Virus record (IMG/VR): IMGVR_UViG_3300044716_001642
Location: 62,001 to 126,000 of that record
Reading direction: 5' to 3' (one strand)
Length of the DNA: 64,000 nucleotides
Source of the DNA: a virus
The first letter of the stretch is position 1; each line of letters begins with the position of its first letter. The notes under the pieces were generated by a model. It saw only the letters and a list, made by a program, of their open reading frames with translations, ran no database searches and had not been told where the DNA came from. Below, piece after piece: positions 21,610 to 29,950 of this stretch. The position numbers and the translations under genes were made by a program.

Positions 21610-22854
21610 TTAAGGATTATATATGTAGCAATTTTCTAACTCTTTGCCCAGGCTTTCTTTATCATTTATTTCGGAAATTTTTTGCTCGATTGATGAGCAT
21701 GGTTTATTTTCCAGAAGGGCAATTTTTGTTAAAAATTTACTACCATTTGAAATAATAATACGAGAACTTTTCATTATTGTCAAGTCATTAATTCTGCCAA
21801 ATGAATCTTCCGATAAATTTTTTGACCATGATGTTTGGTCAAGCATATTTATATTTTTAATATCTAAAAACTTAAATTTTAAATCATTTATTTCTTGCTC
21901 TGAAAAATCATTCTTTATCAATGCGACTGCTATATTGAATCCATCTTTGATGCCTTTTTCAATAAATTTGATAGCTTCGTCTATTTTTGATAGATGTTTT
22001 TTTTCAATATGGAATATAAGTGACGATATATTTTGCTTTAAATTCTTCAATTGGTCAAGATCAAATGGCATTGACGTTATAACGCAGCACTTTCTAATTG
22101 AAAGATTCATTATTGCGGAATTTATATTTTCTTGCCTTACCTCGTTAGATTTTAAATAATCAAATCTTATATTAAGGGATGTTTCTTTTAAGTCTGTAAT
22201 TGCAAGCAACTGATCTGGAACAAATTCTATTGCTATTTTTGAATAATTTTTTCCAAAAAATAATGATTCAATTTTCAACTCGCTCGAAAGTTTTAGATCG
22301 GGCAGGGCGGAATTTATTTCTTTAATAATTTGCTCTGGCTTTATCCTGTTTATTACCATTTCAGGATCTTCATTTGAATATTTTGGTTTTTTCCCGTTTA
22401 GCGGTGCCATAATTGTAAATTGTTTTTCATTATTCCAATATGGACCGGCAACTTCAGGCTGGATAACTGAATACAAGCTCACGCACGGGATTCCAAAACT
22501 TGAGCAAAAATGCGTTGAAAAACTATCATTTGTAATAAGCAAACTTGCGTTTTTTAATATAAATGCTGTTTGGTGAATATTTGTTATTCCCTGAAGGTTT
22601 GAACAGTTTCCCAATTTTGGATCGTTTTGGCTCCCGATTTGAATAATTCCATATCCCGCCGCATTTACTTTTTCGAATACAAAGTCAATTACATCTTGAT
22701 AATATGAATAATTTTTAGAATTCGTGCCGCTGCTTGCGTGAATTACAATATATTTATCAAATGGCGTTGGATAATATGATGTATAAACATAGGGTTTGCC
22801 TAATTTTTTGGGACTTATTCCGCAATTTAAGCTGTATTTTTCTATTAAGTGCAT
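21610..22854 (-). CDS. glycosyltransferase family 9-like C-terminal domain plus extra domain
   Basis: A 414-residue protein. Residues 30-180 match the C-terminal half of GT9 (heptosyltransferase-type) enzymes: IVIHASSGTNSKNYSYYQDV, IIQIGSQNDPKLG, LQGITNIHQTAFILKNASL and ITNDSFSTHFCSSFGIPCVSL. The matching N-terminal half seems to be at the end of the preceding gene (22859-24871), so the domain is split over two polypeptides. Residues 200-414 are an unassigned second domain. Likely adds sugars to virion or host glycans. Confidence 0.7.
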   Translation of the reverse strand: MHLIEKYSLNCGISPKKLGKPYVYTSYYPTPFDKYIVIHASSGTNSKNYSYYQDVIDFVFEKVNAAGYGIIQIGSQNDPKLGNCSNLQGITNIHQTAFILKNASLLITNDSFSTHFCSSFGIPCVSLYSVIQPEVAGPYWNNEKQFTIMAPLNGKKPKYSNEDPEMVINRIKPEQIIKEINSALPDLKLSSELKIESLFFGKNYSKIAIEFVPDQLLAITDLKETSLNIRFDYLKSNEVRQENINSAIMNLSIRKCCVITSMPFDLDQLKNLKQNISSLIFHIEKKHLSKIDEAIKFIEKGIKDGFNIAVALIKNDFSEQEINDLKFKFLDIKNINMLDQTSWSKNLSEDSFGRINDLTIMKSSRIIISNGSKFLTKIALLENKPCSSIEQKISEINDKESLGKELENCYIYNP

Positions 22855-22858
22855 TTTA

Positions 22859-24871
22859 TTAAAGTAGTAATTTATTTATTCCATTATGGATATAGTTCAT
22901 TGATCTTTGAGTTGAAAGATGCGGTGTAAAACATATGTCAAACCATCCCTGATGTTCTCCGATTCCTTCCATTTTCATATGATCTTCCATTTCTTGAGAG
23001 TATGGAATCCAAGCAGTTATATTTTTATTTCCGTCGAATATTGATTTAAATTCTTGACTGGTTGATACGTAAATATCCCAATTTTCTTCTTCGTATACTT
23101 CTCTCAAACTTTCCAACACTGCGGTCGATAAAAAGCAATCTTCCATAAAGCCAGGCATAACGTAAAGTATTTTCTTCTTATCGTTTTTTAGGATTAAATC
23201 GTTTATTGACGATCGGTTATTTTTTTGATTTAATTCGTTCAAATCCTTATGAGCAACGTGTCTAAAATAATTTTCAACTTGTTGTCGAGGAGTATTTTTT
23301 GCCAATTCGCTCATCCAGTAAAGTAAGCCTTCATCGTCGTCTTGCACGACGCGATCTAGGATTATCTCGTAAAGTGATTTTACCCATTCTTTATCTTGCA
23401 GTTGTCCATTGATTTTGCCATTTGGATTTGGATTCGACGCAACCGATTGAATAAAATTGCTTTCATCTTCTTCGTTTACATATGGAGAAGAGTCAATGAA
23501 ATTTTCTATTTTTGCACCAATATTTTCAATAGAAAAATTTTGTAAAGCCCATTCTCTAGCACCCTTGCCCCATTTGTCTTTTTCTTTTTTAGACATTTTA
23601 AAAAAAACATCTAATTGCTCGGCTATAGAAACTGGAGAAGTGGATGCTTTTATAAACTCAGTACCGTGTTCAAGATATTTATTCCATTTTAATGGCAAAG
23701 AATACGCACCATCTTCACAACATTCTTGCCCGCAACTATAATCTGTGACAAGTGTTACCAATTCTGTTAATTTAGCCTCTTGAATTGGTATTTCTTGTCC
23801 GCCGCTTGTAAAAGCATGGACATAAACATCCATTAAATTATAAACTTCATTGAGTTGCGATTCTGTAACTCCCAGCCCAACTGAGGTACTATTTTGAGAA
23901 TTTTGCGTTTTGCAAAATGGGCATGTTTTGCCCTCTAGTGAGATAGGTTTCTCAATTTTTTGAAAATTTTTATCTAATTTAAAAATCCCTTTGTCATCAA
24001 CTTCGAATTTTTGATCTCGGTCATCAAATGATTTCACCTCGTATTCTTTACATTTAGAGCAAATATATGTAATCAATATTTCTTTTGGGTCTATTCCATG
24101 CTGGTGAGCTTGTGACCTAATGTCCCATCCCTCTGAAAGACTGGTATGGAGCAGGAGATATGTGTTTTTAATTTGAGGATTATTATTTTTCCAAATTTTG
24201 TAGCCCTCCATTAAGTTTGGGACAAGCTTTCTTAATTGGTTTCTAAATACAAATCCAATAATAGTGGAATCTTCTGGAATATTGTTTTTAATTCTAATTT
24301 GTTTTCTTTCGCTATCGCTTAACTTATAGAAATGCTTAGATTCAATGGGTCCATGTACCGTTTTTACATGATTATGTCCAATTCTTGCAAACTCTTTTTC
24401 AGCAAAATTGCTCCAAACCCAATAGTTTTTAATTTCAGAAGCTTTCTTCACTGCGGAAGGAAGCAGTGGTAGTGAATCCAGAGTAGTCCAAATGCAGCTT
24501 GTGATTTTATTGAACCAGTTCTTATCTATTGAGAAATCGACTCCCCAAAAATCTTGAGCGCCAATGTAAACGTCAGGTTTAATTTCTTTTATATAATCGT
24601 CTAGGGTTTGTGCGCCGTAGCCAATTGATCTTGCTATAGATGGATCTCTCGACGCTTCATTTATTTTTTTTTGATCCGAGGTAATCGCCCCATAACTTTT
24701 CCATGGGGTTTGTTCTAGCTCAGTTGAGCCCTGCTGCATGCCGCAACAAATATGGTGTATTTCATATTTATTCGTTTTGTAAAGATGAGACAATGTGGTT
24801 TTCATCACTCTTCCAAATCCCGTTTTGGCTAGTGAAAAATCTGAGTGGAAAACAATTCTTTTTTTTCTCAT
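22859..24871 (-). CDS. GT-B glycosyltransferase (GT4-like) with C-terminal GT9 N-domain
   Basis: A 670-residue protein. Residues 1-470 form a GT4-like glycosyltransferase: HSDFSLAKTGFGRVM, PDVYIGAQDFWG, NLMEGYKIWKNN, and the acceptor-sugar region HAFTSGGQEIPIQEAKLT with a long insertion carrying a zinc ribbon (CSKCKEY...CPFCKTQN, about 280-335). After a helical linker, residues 565-670 (KKILYVMPGFMEDCFLSTAV onward) match the N-terminal half of GT9 enzymes and end right before the split. The next ORF begins 4 bases after the stop in another frame. Confidence 0.78.
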   Translation of the reverse strand: MRKKRIVFHSDFSLAKTGFGRVMKTTLSHLYKTNKYEIHHICCGMQQGSTELEQTPWKSYGAITSDQKKINEASRDPSIARSIGYGAQTLDDYIKEIKPDVYIGAQDFWGVDFSIDKNWFNKITSCIWTTLDSLPLLPSAVKKASEIKNYWVWSNFAEKEFARIGHNHVKTVHGPIESKHFYKLSDSERKQIRIKNNIPEDSTIIGFVFRNQLRKLVPNLMEGYKIWKNNNPQIKNTYLLLHTSLSEGWDIRSQAHQHGIDPKEILITYICSKCKEYEVKSFDDRDQKFEVDDKGIFKLDKNFQKIEKPISLEGKTCPFCKTQNSQNSTSVGLGVTESQLNEVYNLMDVYVHAFTSGGQEIPIQEAKLTELVTLVTDYSCGQECCEDGAYSLPLKWNKYLEHGTEFIKASTSPVSIAEQLDVFFKMSKKEKDKWGKGAREWALQNFSIENIGAKIENFIDSSPYVNEEDESNFIQSVASNPNPNGKINGQLQDKEWVKSLYEIILDRVVQDDDEGLLYWMSELAKNTPRQQVENYFRHVAHKDLNELNQKNNRSSINDLILKNDKKKILYVMPGFMEDCFLSTAVLESLREVYEEENWDIYVSTSQEFKSIFDGNKNITAWIPYSQEMEDHMKMEGIGEHQGWFDICFTPHLSTQRSMNYIHNGINKLLL

Positions 24872-24879
24872 TTTTTATA

Positions 24880-25356
24880 TTAATCTAAACTCGAAGACGC
24901 GGCAACTTTAAATGATTCTTCTAAACTGAGTTTCAGCCACTCTCTTAATTTGATCGACTCGTCATTTGTAAAACCAACAGAAAAAATATTCTCTTTGTCT
25001 TTTGACTCTGATACTCTTAAACCAAATCCAGCCATTACGTTGTCTTTAATATATGGGGCAAATGAAATAGATACTCCAGAATCATTATTAAACTTGTGAA
25101 AGGTGGACCATTTTTCTTCTTTTTCTATTGCTCTAATAATTCCCGACACTTCGATATCGTTAAATTTTATATTCTTTTTTGCTTTTGGATTGTCTTTGTT
25201 ACCCTTGAATGATCCGATCCTTTTGGCGGCATCCCAACTAAATTGTTTTATAAATGACACGTAAATCCCACTGTCGGCAGGATTAAAAGATACTGAAACT
25301 GCGACACCTTTGTTGGAGGCATTGGGCTTGTAGAATTGAATATTATTAAGATTCAT
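24880..25356 (-). CDS. hypothetical protein, candidate ssDNA-binding or replication accessory
   Basis: A 158-residue beta-rich protein, MNLNNIQFYKPNASNKGVAV onward, with WSTFHKFNNDSGVSISFAPY and IFSVGFTNDESIKLREWLKL. The pattern (short beta sheet plus one C-terminal helix) recalls PC4- or whirly-like nucleic-acid-binding phage proteins. Its position just downstream of the polymerase C-part supports a replication role. The assignment is weak. Confidence 0.45.
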   Translation of the reverse strand: MNLNNIQFYKPNASNKGVAVSVSFNPADSGIYVSFIKQFSWDAAKRIGSFKGNKDNPKAKKNIKFNDIEVSGIIRAIEKEEKWSTFHKFNNDSGVSISFAPYIKDNVMAGFGLRVSESKDKENIFSVGFTNDESIKLREWLKLSLEESFKVAASSSLD

Positions 25357-25385
25357 AGTTTGTTTTTAAATCTTAATATTATAAT

Positions 25386-26666
25386 TTAGACCACTTCTTC
25401 TTCAATTAAATCTTGATCTTTTAGATCCCTTAGAGCCATATATATTTTAGCGCTTTGTATTCCTATTTTTTCAGCATAGCAAGCATTACCGTCTTTTTTA
25501 TTAGCCTTAACTACAAGCACATCGCCTTCTTCTGGAAGTTTTCCAGCATTGTTCTGTTTCACTTCTTCAAGTTTGTCTCTTTTTTCGCTACTGAAAACAA
25601 AACACTCTATCTTGCCGCCTTCATCAGAGAGTTCATACTTGACATACGGATTTCCATTTTTAGAAGTTCTTTTTATTACGTCTGTTACTATTCCAGCAAA
25701 AAACAAAGAACTTTTTTCTTTTGCATTGTTGCACTCTTCAATGCTTTGAATATTTTCGTTTTTTTGTTGAAAAATTTTACTAAGACTTTGGCTATATGGC
25801 ATTCCGAGAAGCTCTTTCTCGTAAAAGAAGTTTGCCAAATTTTCATTTCGACTATTAAGCAAGTAAATCGTTTTAAATCTTTCGTAATCTCTTTTGATTG
25901 TTGAGAATCTTGAATCTTTAATAATCAACTTTCCTTTATCGTCTTTAATTTCTGTATTCAGCGCTTTAACTGCTGTTAATACATCTTCGAACTTCTTTTG
26001 CTCAATGAGTTGTTTTACTAGGATTTTTTCCTTGTCTTTTAATATGTTCCATGTTTGAGCTTCCAGAACTAATCTGCTGCGAGTTTTAGTATTTAAACTT
26101 TCCAGCGCGCCAGCTTGAATTAGGGCAGAAAGAACGCCAATAGAAATTTTCGCCTGTTTTGCGGCAACAAATAAATCTATTTTAGAATTATAAGTGCCCC
26201 TAAAATTTATCATTTTTTCAATTACCTTTTTGCTGATTCCTTTAATAGCAGACAACCCATATCTAATGTTATTGCCTTCAATTTCGAAATCCTCTTGACT
26301 TTTTGCCAAGTCTGGCGGCAGTAATTTGATTCCGAAATGTTTCATTTCTTGGCTGATAGTGCTGATTTCGCTAAGACTATCTTGCTCGTTCTTAGCCATT
26401 CTAAGTAAAGCCAGGAAAAATTCTTTAGAGTGATTAAATTTAAAATAAATAGTCAAAGCCGCCATTGCTGAATAAGAAAAAGCATGGCTGTTTGACGTAA
26501 CCATGCCCTCAGCAAAAAAATTATGAAATCGATTTTTTACTTCAAAATCGATACTTTTTTTTATTCCTATACTTCTGGAACTCCTAATTCCAATAATTTT
26601 GACATTAGTATTTCCTTGAAGCTCCCGTCGTTTATCTCCGTCTCCCACAATTCTATTATTGTCCAT
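25386..26666 (-). CDS. dnaE: DNA polymerase III alpha, C-part, with N-terminal split intein (IntC)
   Basis: A 426-residue protein. Residues 1-59 are a C-terminal intein half (core about 21-59, ending FHNFFAEGMVTSN). Asn59 is the cyclising residue and Ser60 the +1 extein nucleophile. Residues 60-426 continue the bacterial polymerase III alpha chain: SHAFSYSAMAALTIYFKFNH matches E. coli KSHSAAYALVSYQTLWLK, then the finger and helix-hairpin-helix region (LPPDLAKSQEDF, IRYGLSAIKGISKKVIEKM) and an OB fold (SSLFFAGIVTDV to about 410). With the N-part (500 residues before its intein half) the spliced chain would be 867 residues. Its first 100 bases overlap the homing endonuclease gene. Confidence 0.9.
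   Translation of the reverse strand: MDNNRIVGDGDKRRELQGNTNVKIIGIRSSRSIGIKKSIDFEVKNRFHNFFAEGMVTSNSHAFSYSAMAALTIYFKFNHSKEFFLALLRMAKNEQDSLSEISTISQEMKHFGIKLLPPDLAKSQEDFEIEGNNIRYGLSAIKGISKKVIEKMINFRGTYNSKIDLFVAAKQAKISIGVLSALIQAGALESLNTKTRSRLVLEAQTWNILKDKEKILVKQLIEQKKFEDVLTAVKALNTEIKDDKGKLIIKDSRFSTIKRDYERFKTIYLLNSRNENLANFFYEKELLGMPYSQSLSKIFQQKNENIQSIEECNNAKEKSSLFFAGIVTDVIKRTSKNGNPYVKYELSDEGGKIECFVFSSEKRDKLEEVKQNNAGKLPEEGDVLVVKANKKDGNACYAEKIGIQSAKIYMALRDLKDQDLIEEEVV
26490..26666 (-). other. C-terminal split-intein half (IntC) coding region
   Basis: Encodes residues 1-59 of the polymerase C-part. The block F/G end HNFFAEGMVTSN closes the intein, with Asn at 26490-26492 and Ser as first extein residue at 26487-26489. 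The penultimate residue is Ser rather than the usual His. A 20-residue lead before the conserved part is longer than in most known IntC halves. Confidence 0.85.
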
Positions 26667-27505
26667 TTTAATTTTTTGAAAAAATTTCTTTTGCTTGTGT
26701 CCCTGCTCAGGTTTCTTTTTTGAATTGGATAGATTGCTCCATCTGGATAAAATCTAGGATCAACATGAAAAAATGTTCCCTGACATTCTATTCCTATTTT
26801 ACGTTTTTTGTCGCCAAAGTCAAGTGTAAAGTACTCAATTTGCTCCTGGAATTTAAAATCGTCTAATAAATTAATTTCTTTTAAAAACTCTTCAACTTTA
26901 AACTCTATTGAGGTTTTTCTATTGAAAACACCATTTTTCCATTTTTCAGCCTGTCTTATTTTTAATATTCTCTTTGTTTCTTCAGAGTGTTTTTGAGTAT
27001 GTCTTGCTTTGATTGGACTGTTCGCTCTTGCTTGCTTTAGTTTATTTACATGCTCCGCAGACAGCCTTCTACCTTTCATCTTCGGGTTCTCGTAAGATTT
27101 TCCGAGATTCCAGGGTTTTTTCCCGTGCATTGGGTTCTTGTTGCCAACTCTGTCTCTTGACAACTTTTCACATCCTTTTTTAAAATTTTCACAAGTAGAT
27201 TTATTCACTCCCCCTCTTGAATAAATGCTTAGAATTAAGCCTCCGCCTCTACATCTGAATCCCACGTTTGTATTTTTACTTGGGCATTTTGGCCACTTTA
27301 TATTTAAAAATTTTTCACAATATTCAATGATAGAAATATTATGAAATTTTTCGATATACTTGCAAAATTTATCCAAATAGTATGGACCATCTGATCTTTT
27401 GCTATATATAGAGATAATATCTTTATCTGTTTTATTGTCAATCAGGCAGATTTTAAAATCGCTCTTTGGTATGAGATAGTGTGAATCTAGTTTTAATAAG
27501 CTCAT
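26567..27505 (-). CDS. free-standing VSR-like (EDxHD) homing endonuclease between intein halves
   Basis: A 312-residue endonuclease lying exactly between the two intein halves. It starts 1 base after the N-part stop and ends inside the IntC region. Residues 120-195 carry NUMOD-type DNA-binding repeats (GNKNPMHGKKPWNLGKS, KGRRLSAEHVNKLKQAR, HSEETKRILKIRQAEKW). Residues 200-290 match the VSR-fold family with the EDxHD signature: Glu201/205, LDFGD (Asp229), IECQGTFFHVDPR (Glu240, His247, Asp249). An N-terminal Cys-containing region (KCPSKNT, GCEKL) may bind zinc. It would mobilise the intein by cutting intein-free dnaE. Confidence 0.88.
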   Translation of the reverse strand: MSLLKLDSHYLIPKSDFKICLIDNKTDKDIISIYSKRSDGPYYLDKFCKYIEKFHNISIIEYCEKFLNIKWPKCPSKNTNVGFRCRGGGLILSIYSRGGVNKSTCENFKKGCEKLSRDRVGNKNPMHGKKPWNLGKSYENPKMKGRRLSAEHVNKLKQARANSPIKARHTQKHSEETKRILKIRQAEKWKNGVFNRKTSIEFKVEEFLKEINLLDDFKFQEQIEYFTLDFGDKKRKIGIECQGTFFHVDPRFYPDGAIYPIQKRNLSRDTSKRNFFKKLKWTIIELWETEINDGSFKEILMSKLLELGVPEV

Positions 27506-27506
27506 T

Positions 27507-29294
27507 CTATTCTATACACAGGATTTTATGATTGTTTGATAAAATTTCTGAAATTTTTCTCATTTTTTTATCCTCACACATGAACTTATGATCCATTGAG
27601 CATGTAACTAGCCTTCCGTCTTCCATCTCAAATTCGAACATTTCCGCTTCTGAGAAAACAATGTCTGATATTTCAGCTTCTTCTACTTTATATGTATCGG
27701 GATTAAATGAAAGAATTTTATCTCCGATTTTCGCATCTATCATTGGGATATATTCACCATCTGTTTTCTGAACAATTGTTTCTGGAGAAAGACACTTGCA
27801 AAAAGAATAATTTGCGCTATCACTAAGAGCGTTCCAGTAAAAATCAGCAATTTCTTTAGAGATTCCAAGCTCTTTCGCCTTGTCGTAAATTTTACTCTCC
27901 CATTCTGGCATTTCATCCGACTTCTTTTTGCCAACTATTTTTCTTAAAACCTCTGCTTCTGAAAGGGTTAAACCAAAAACCTTATGCCCGATAGCCATTA
28001 AGCTTTCCTGATACAGCACTGCGCCACCTGTTTCCTTTAAAATTGCATCAATTTTCTCCCCATTCTCTGGAAAAACACCGGTTTGGGCATATGTCGCATA
28101 CTGGTCTACAAATGCCAGCGCCCCTGGTCTTGCAAGCGCCACAACCGCGCTAAGTTGGTCCAAGTTTTTTGGTTGGACCTTTTTACAAACTTTATAATTG
28201 GTATCTGCTTCAATTTGAAACAAGCCTTTTGGATTTTTCAGTTCCTGAAGGTGAGCGTAAATATTTTCATAACTTTCTAAATCAACACTTTTATAGTCAA
28301 CTCCAACCAATTTTGACACTTCATGAATAACAGATACGCTTTTCAAGCCAAGCAAATCCAGTTTGATATTGATCTTTGTGGCCCAGTCCATTGTAAAGGA
28401 TGAAACGGTTTCTTTGTCCGCTGTTAATTCGGTTGGGGTTGTTTTATTTAAATCCTCATAACTGACAACAATTCCAGAAGCGTGAACCCCTTTATTCCTA
28501 ATAAGGTCTTTTAGCTTTAAAGCAGTATCATAAATTAATTTATTTTCATCGCACCAATCTTTGAATTCCTCGCTTGTATCGTACATTTCCTCTGGCTCTG
28601 CCACCTTGCCATATTTAGATGTGAAAAGAGATGTTATCTTATTCATCTCGGTTTCTTCTTTTTCTCCGATAATTTTACCAGCATCTTTAATCAGAGCCTT
28701 TCCAGATAAAGTGGAAACTGTCAACATTTTAGAAGTTCTATTTGGATATTTTTCTTCTAAGTATTTTACCACTTCCTTGCGTCGATAGTAGCAAATGTCG
28801 CTATCAATATCGGCAATCATTTTCCCATCCAGATAAGTTATACCGTCAACAATTTGTTTTTTAGCCCTAACCTCGGATACAAATCTTTGAAAGAATAATC
28901 CATATTTAACTGGGTCAATTCCAGTAACACCAAGAAGATACAGCACAAGGCTTCCTGCCGCACTTCCTCTTCCAAGTCCAGTTGGAATATTGTTTTTGTT
29001 GCAAAAATTGAATACGTCCCATATAATCAATATATAGTCAACGAAATCTAATTTGCGTAGTGTTTCAACTTCAAATTTTACTCGACTCTTGTACTCTTCT
29101 ATATTTCCTCCTTGCGCCTTCCAAACGGGGAGCATTTTCTTGAATCCTTGATTACACAGCGTTTGCAAAATCTCGAGATTTGTCGCATCATTTTTAATCC
29201 CATACTCTTCCCTGTCTCTTGGATCAAGGGTTATTGAAGGACACCTTACGCCGTGGAGCGGCAGAGTAATTGTTTTGAATTTTTCTAAAAACAT
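27507..29294 (-). CDS. dnaE: DNA polymerase III alpha, N-part, with C-terminal split intein (IntN)
   Basis: A 595-residue protein holding the polymerase III alpha catalytic core without a PHP domain. GLGRGSAAGSLVLYLLGVTG (107-126) is the palm entry. Asp162 and Asp164 (ADIDSD) match E. coli Asp401/403, and Asp313 (KLDLLGL) matches Asp555, so the active site is intact. ARPGALAFVDQYATY and AVLYQESLMAIGHKVFGL follow as usual. The extein ends NYSFCK at residue 500. Residues 501-595 are the N-terminal intein half, starting CLSPETIVQKTDGEYIP and ending HKILCIE just before the stop. Confidence 0.92.
   Translation of the reverse strand: MFLEKFKTITLPLHGVRCPSITLDPRDREEYGIKNDATNLEILQTLCNQGFKKMLPVWKAQGGNIEEYKSRVKFEVETLRKLDFVDYILIIWDVFNFCNKNNIPTGLGRGSAAGSLVLYLLGVTGIDPVKYGLFFQRFVSEVRAKKQIVDGITYLDGKMIADIDSDICYYRRKEVVKYLEEKYPNRTSKMLTVSTLSGKALIKDAGKIIGEKEETEMNKITSLFTSKYGKVAEPEEMYDTSEEFKDWCDENKLIYDTALKLKDLIRNKGVHASGIVVSYEDLNKTTPTELTADKETVSSFTMDWATKINIKLDLLGLKSVSVIHEVSKLVGVDYKSVDLESYENIYAHLQELKNPKGLFQIEADTNYKVCKKVQPKNLDQLSAVVALARPGALAFVDQYATYAQTGVFPENGEKIDAILKETGGAVLYQESLMAIGHKVFGLTLSEAEVLRKIVGKKKSDEMPEWESKIYDKAKELGISKEIADFYWNALSDSANYSFCKCLSPETIVQKTDGEYIPMIDAKIGDKILSFNPDTYKVEEAEISDIVFSEAEMFEFEMEDGRLVTCSMDHKFMCEDKKMRKISEILSNNHKILCIE
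27510..27794 (-). other. N-terminal split-intein half (IntN) coding region
   Basis: Encodes 95 residues from Cys1 (27792-27794) to the N-part stop. Block A is CLSPETIVQKTDGE, followed by KIGDKILSF, a block-B-like LVTCSMDHKF (the TxxH position reads S-M-D-H), and a C-terminal HKILCI. The length is that of natural split-intein N halves. No endonuclease domain follows in frame; the endonuclease is encoded separately. Confidence 0.88.
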
Positions 29295-29297
29295 AAT

Positions 29298-29948
29298 TTA
29301 GATATCTACTTGAAACTTCAATTTATTCCAAACTTGGACATTTAGACCAAGATCGTAAAGTGCATCATGCAGCTTTGATTCATCATAAGCTATATTGAAA
29401 TTAGACGCAACCTTTGATAGTGAGTTTTTTGATCCTTTGATAATTTGATTTAATACCTTGTATTGATAAAACGCAAAGTCATTCCCCTTCTGGTATGGAA
29501 TATTATTGAAATAACCCTTAGCCATGGCAAAAGTATCAAATATCGGCTTCTTTGAAAGAATGTCTGGATATGGTCTTCCAAGTTTATTATACATGCATTT
29601 AATTAAATAAATATCAAAACCAAGAATATTGTGCCCAACAACACCATCGCAGCTGTTTAAATTTTCAGCCAATATTTTCAATGCATCTATCGGCTTCAGT
29701 CCATCTTTGTCCATTCTTTCTTGAGAATATGAATATGCCATCGCCTCGGCACCTTTTGAAAACTTAAAATCATCGCCCCAATTAATAAGAATATCCTTGC
29801 CGCCATCAACAGGCTCTCCACCAACGGTATTTATCAAAGCCATTTGCCATGGTAAATTGAATCTATAATTAAGACATAGATTCGCGGTTTCAAAGTCAAT
29901 AAAAAGAAGTTTAACCTTCTTGTTGAACCTAATAAGATTTTCTTCCAT
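29298..29948 (-). CDS. DEDD 3'-5' exonuclease (DnaQ-like proofreading subunit)
   Basis: A 216-residue exonuclease with Exo I Asp18-x-Glu20 (FIDFETA), Exo II around residue 105-111 (VVGHNILGFDIYL) and Exo III HDALYDLG near residue 195, a DEDDh type. It should proofread for the split polymerase. It lies 3 bases upstream of the polymerase N-part and 2 bases downstream of the PHP gene, so the replicase is encoded as adjacent separate domains. Confidence 0.85.
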   Translation of the reverse strand: MEENLIRFNKKVKLLFIDFETANLCLNYRFNLPWQMALINTVGGEPVDGGKDILINWGDDFKFSKGAEAMAYSYSQERMDKDGLKPIDALKILAENLNSCDGVVGHNILGFDIYLIKCMYNKLGRPYPDILSKKPIFDTFAMAKGYFNNIPYQKGNDFAFYQYKVLNQIIKGSKNSLSKVASNFNIAYDESKLHDALYDLGLNVQVWNKLKFQVDI

Positions 29949-29950
29949 TT

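Noticed and set aside
25386-29294. dnaE as a frameshifted pseudogene
   Set aside because: The breaks coincide exactly with intein motifs (Cys start, TSN|S end) and a complete endonuclease gene sits between, so this is an organised arrangement rather than decay.
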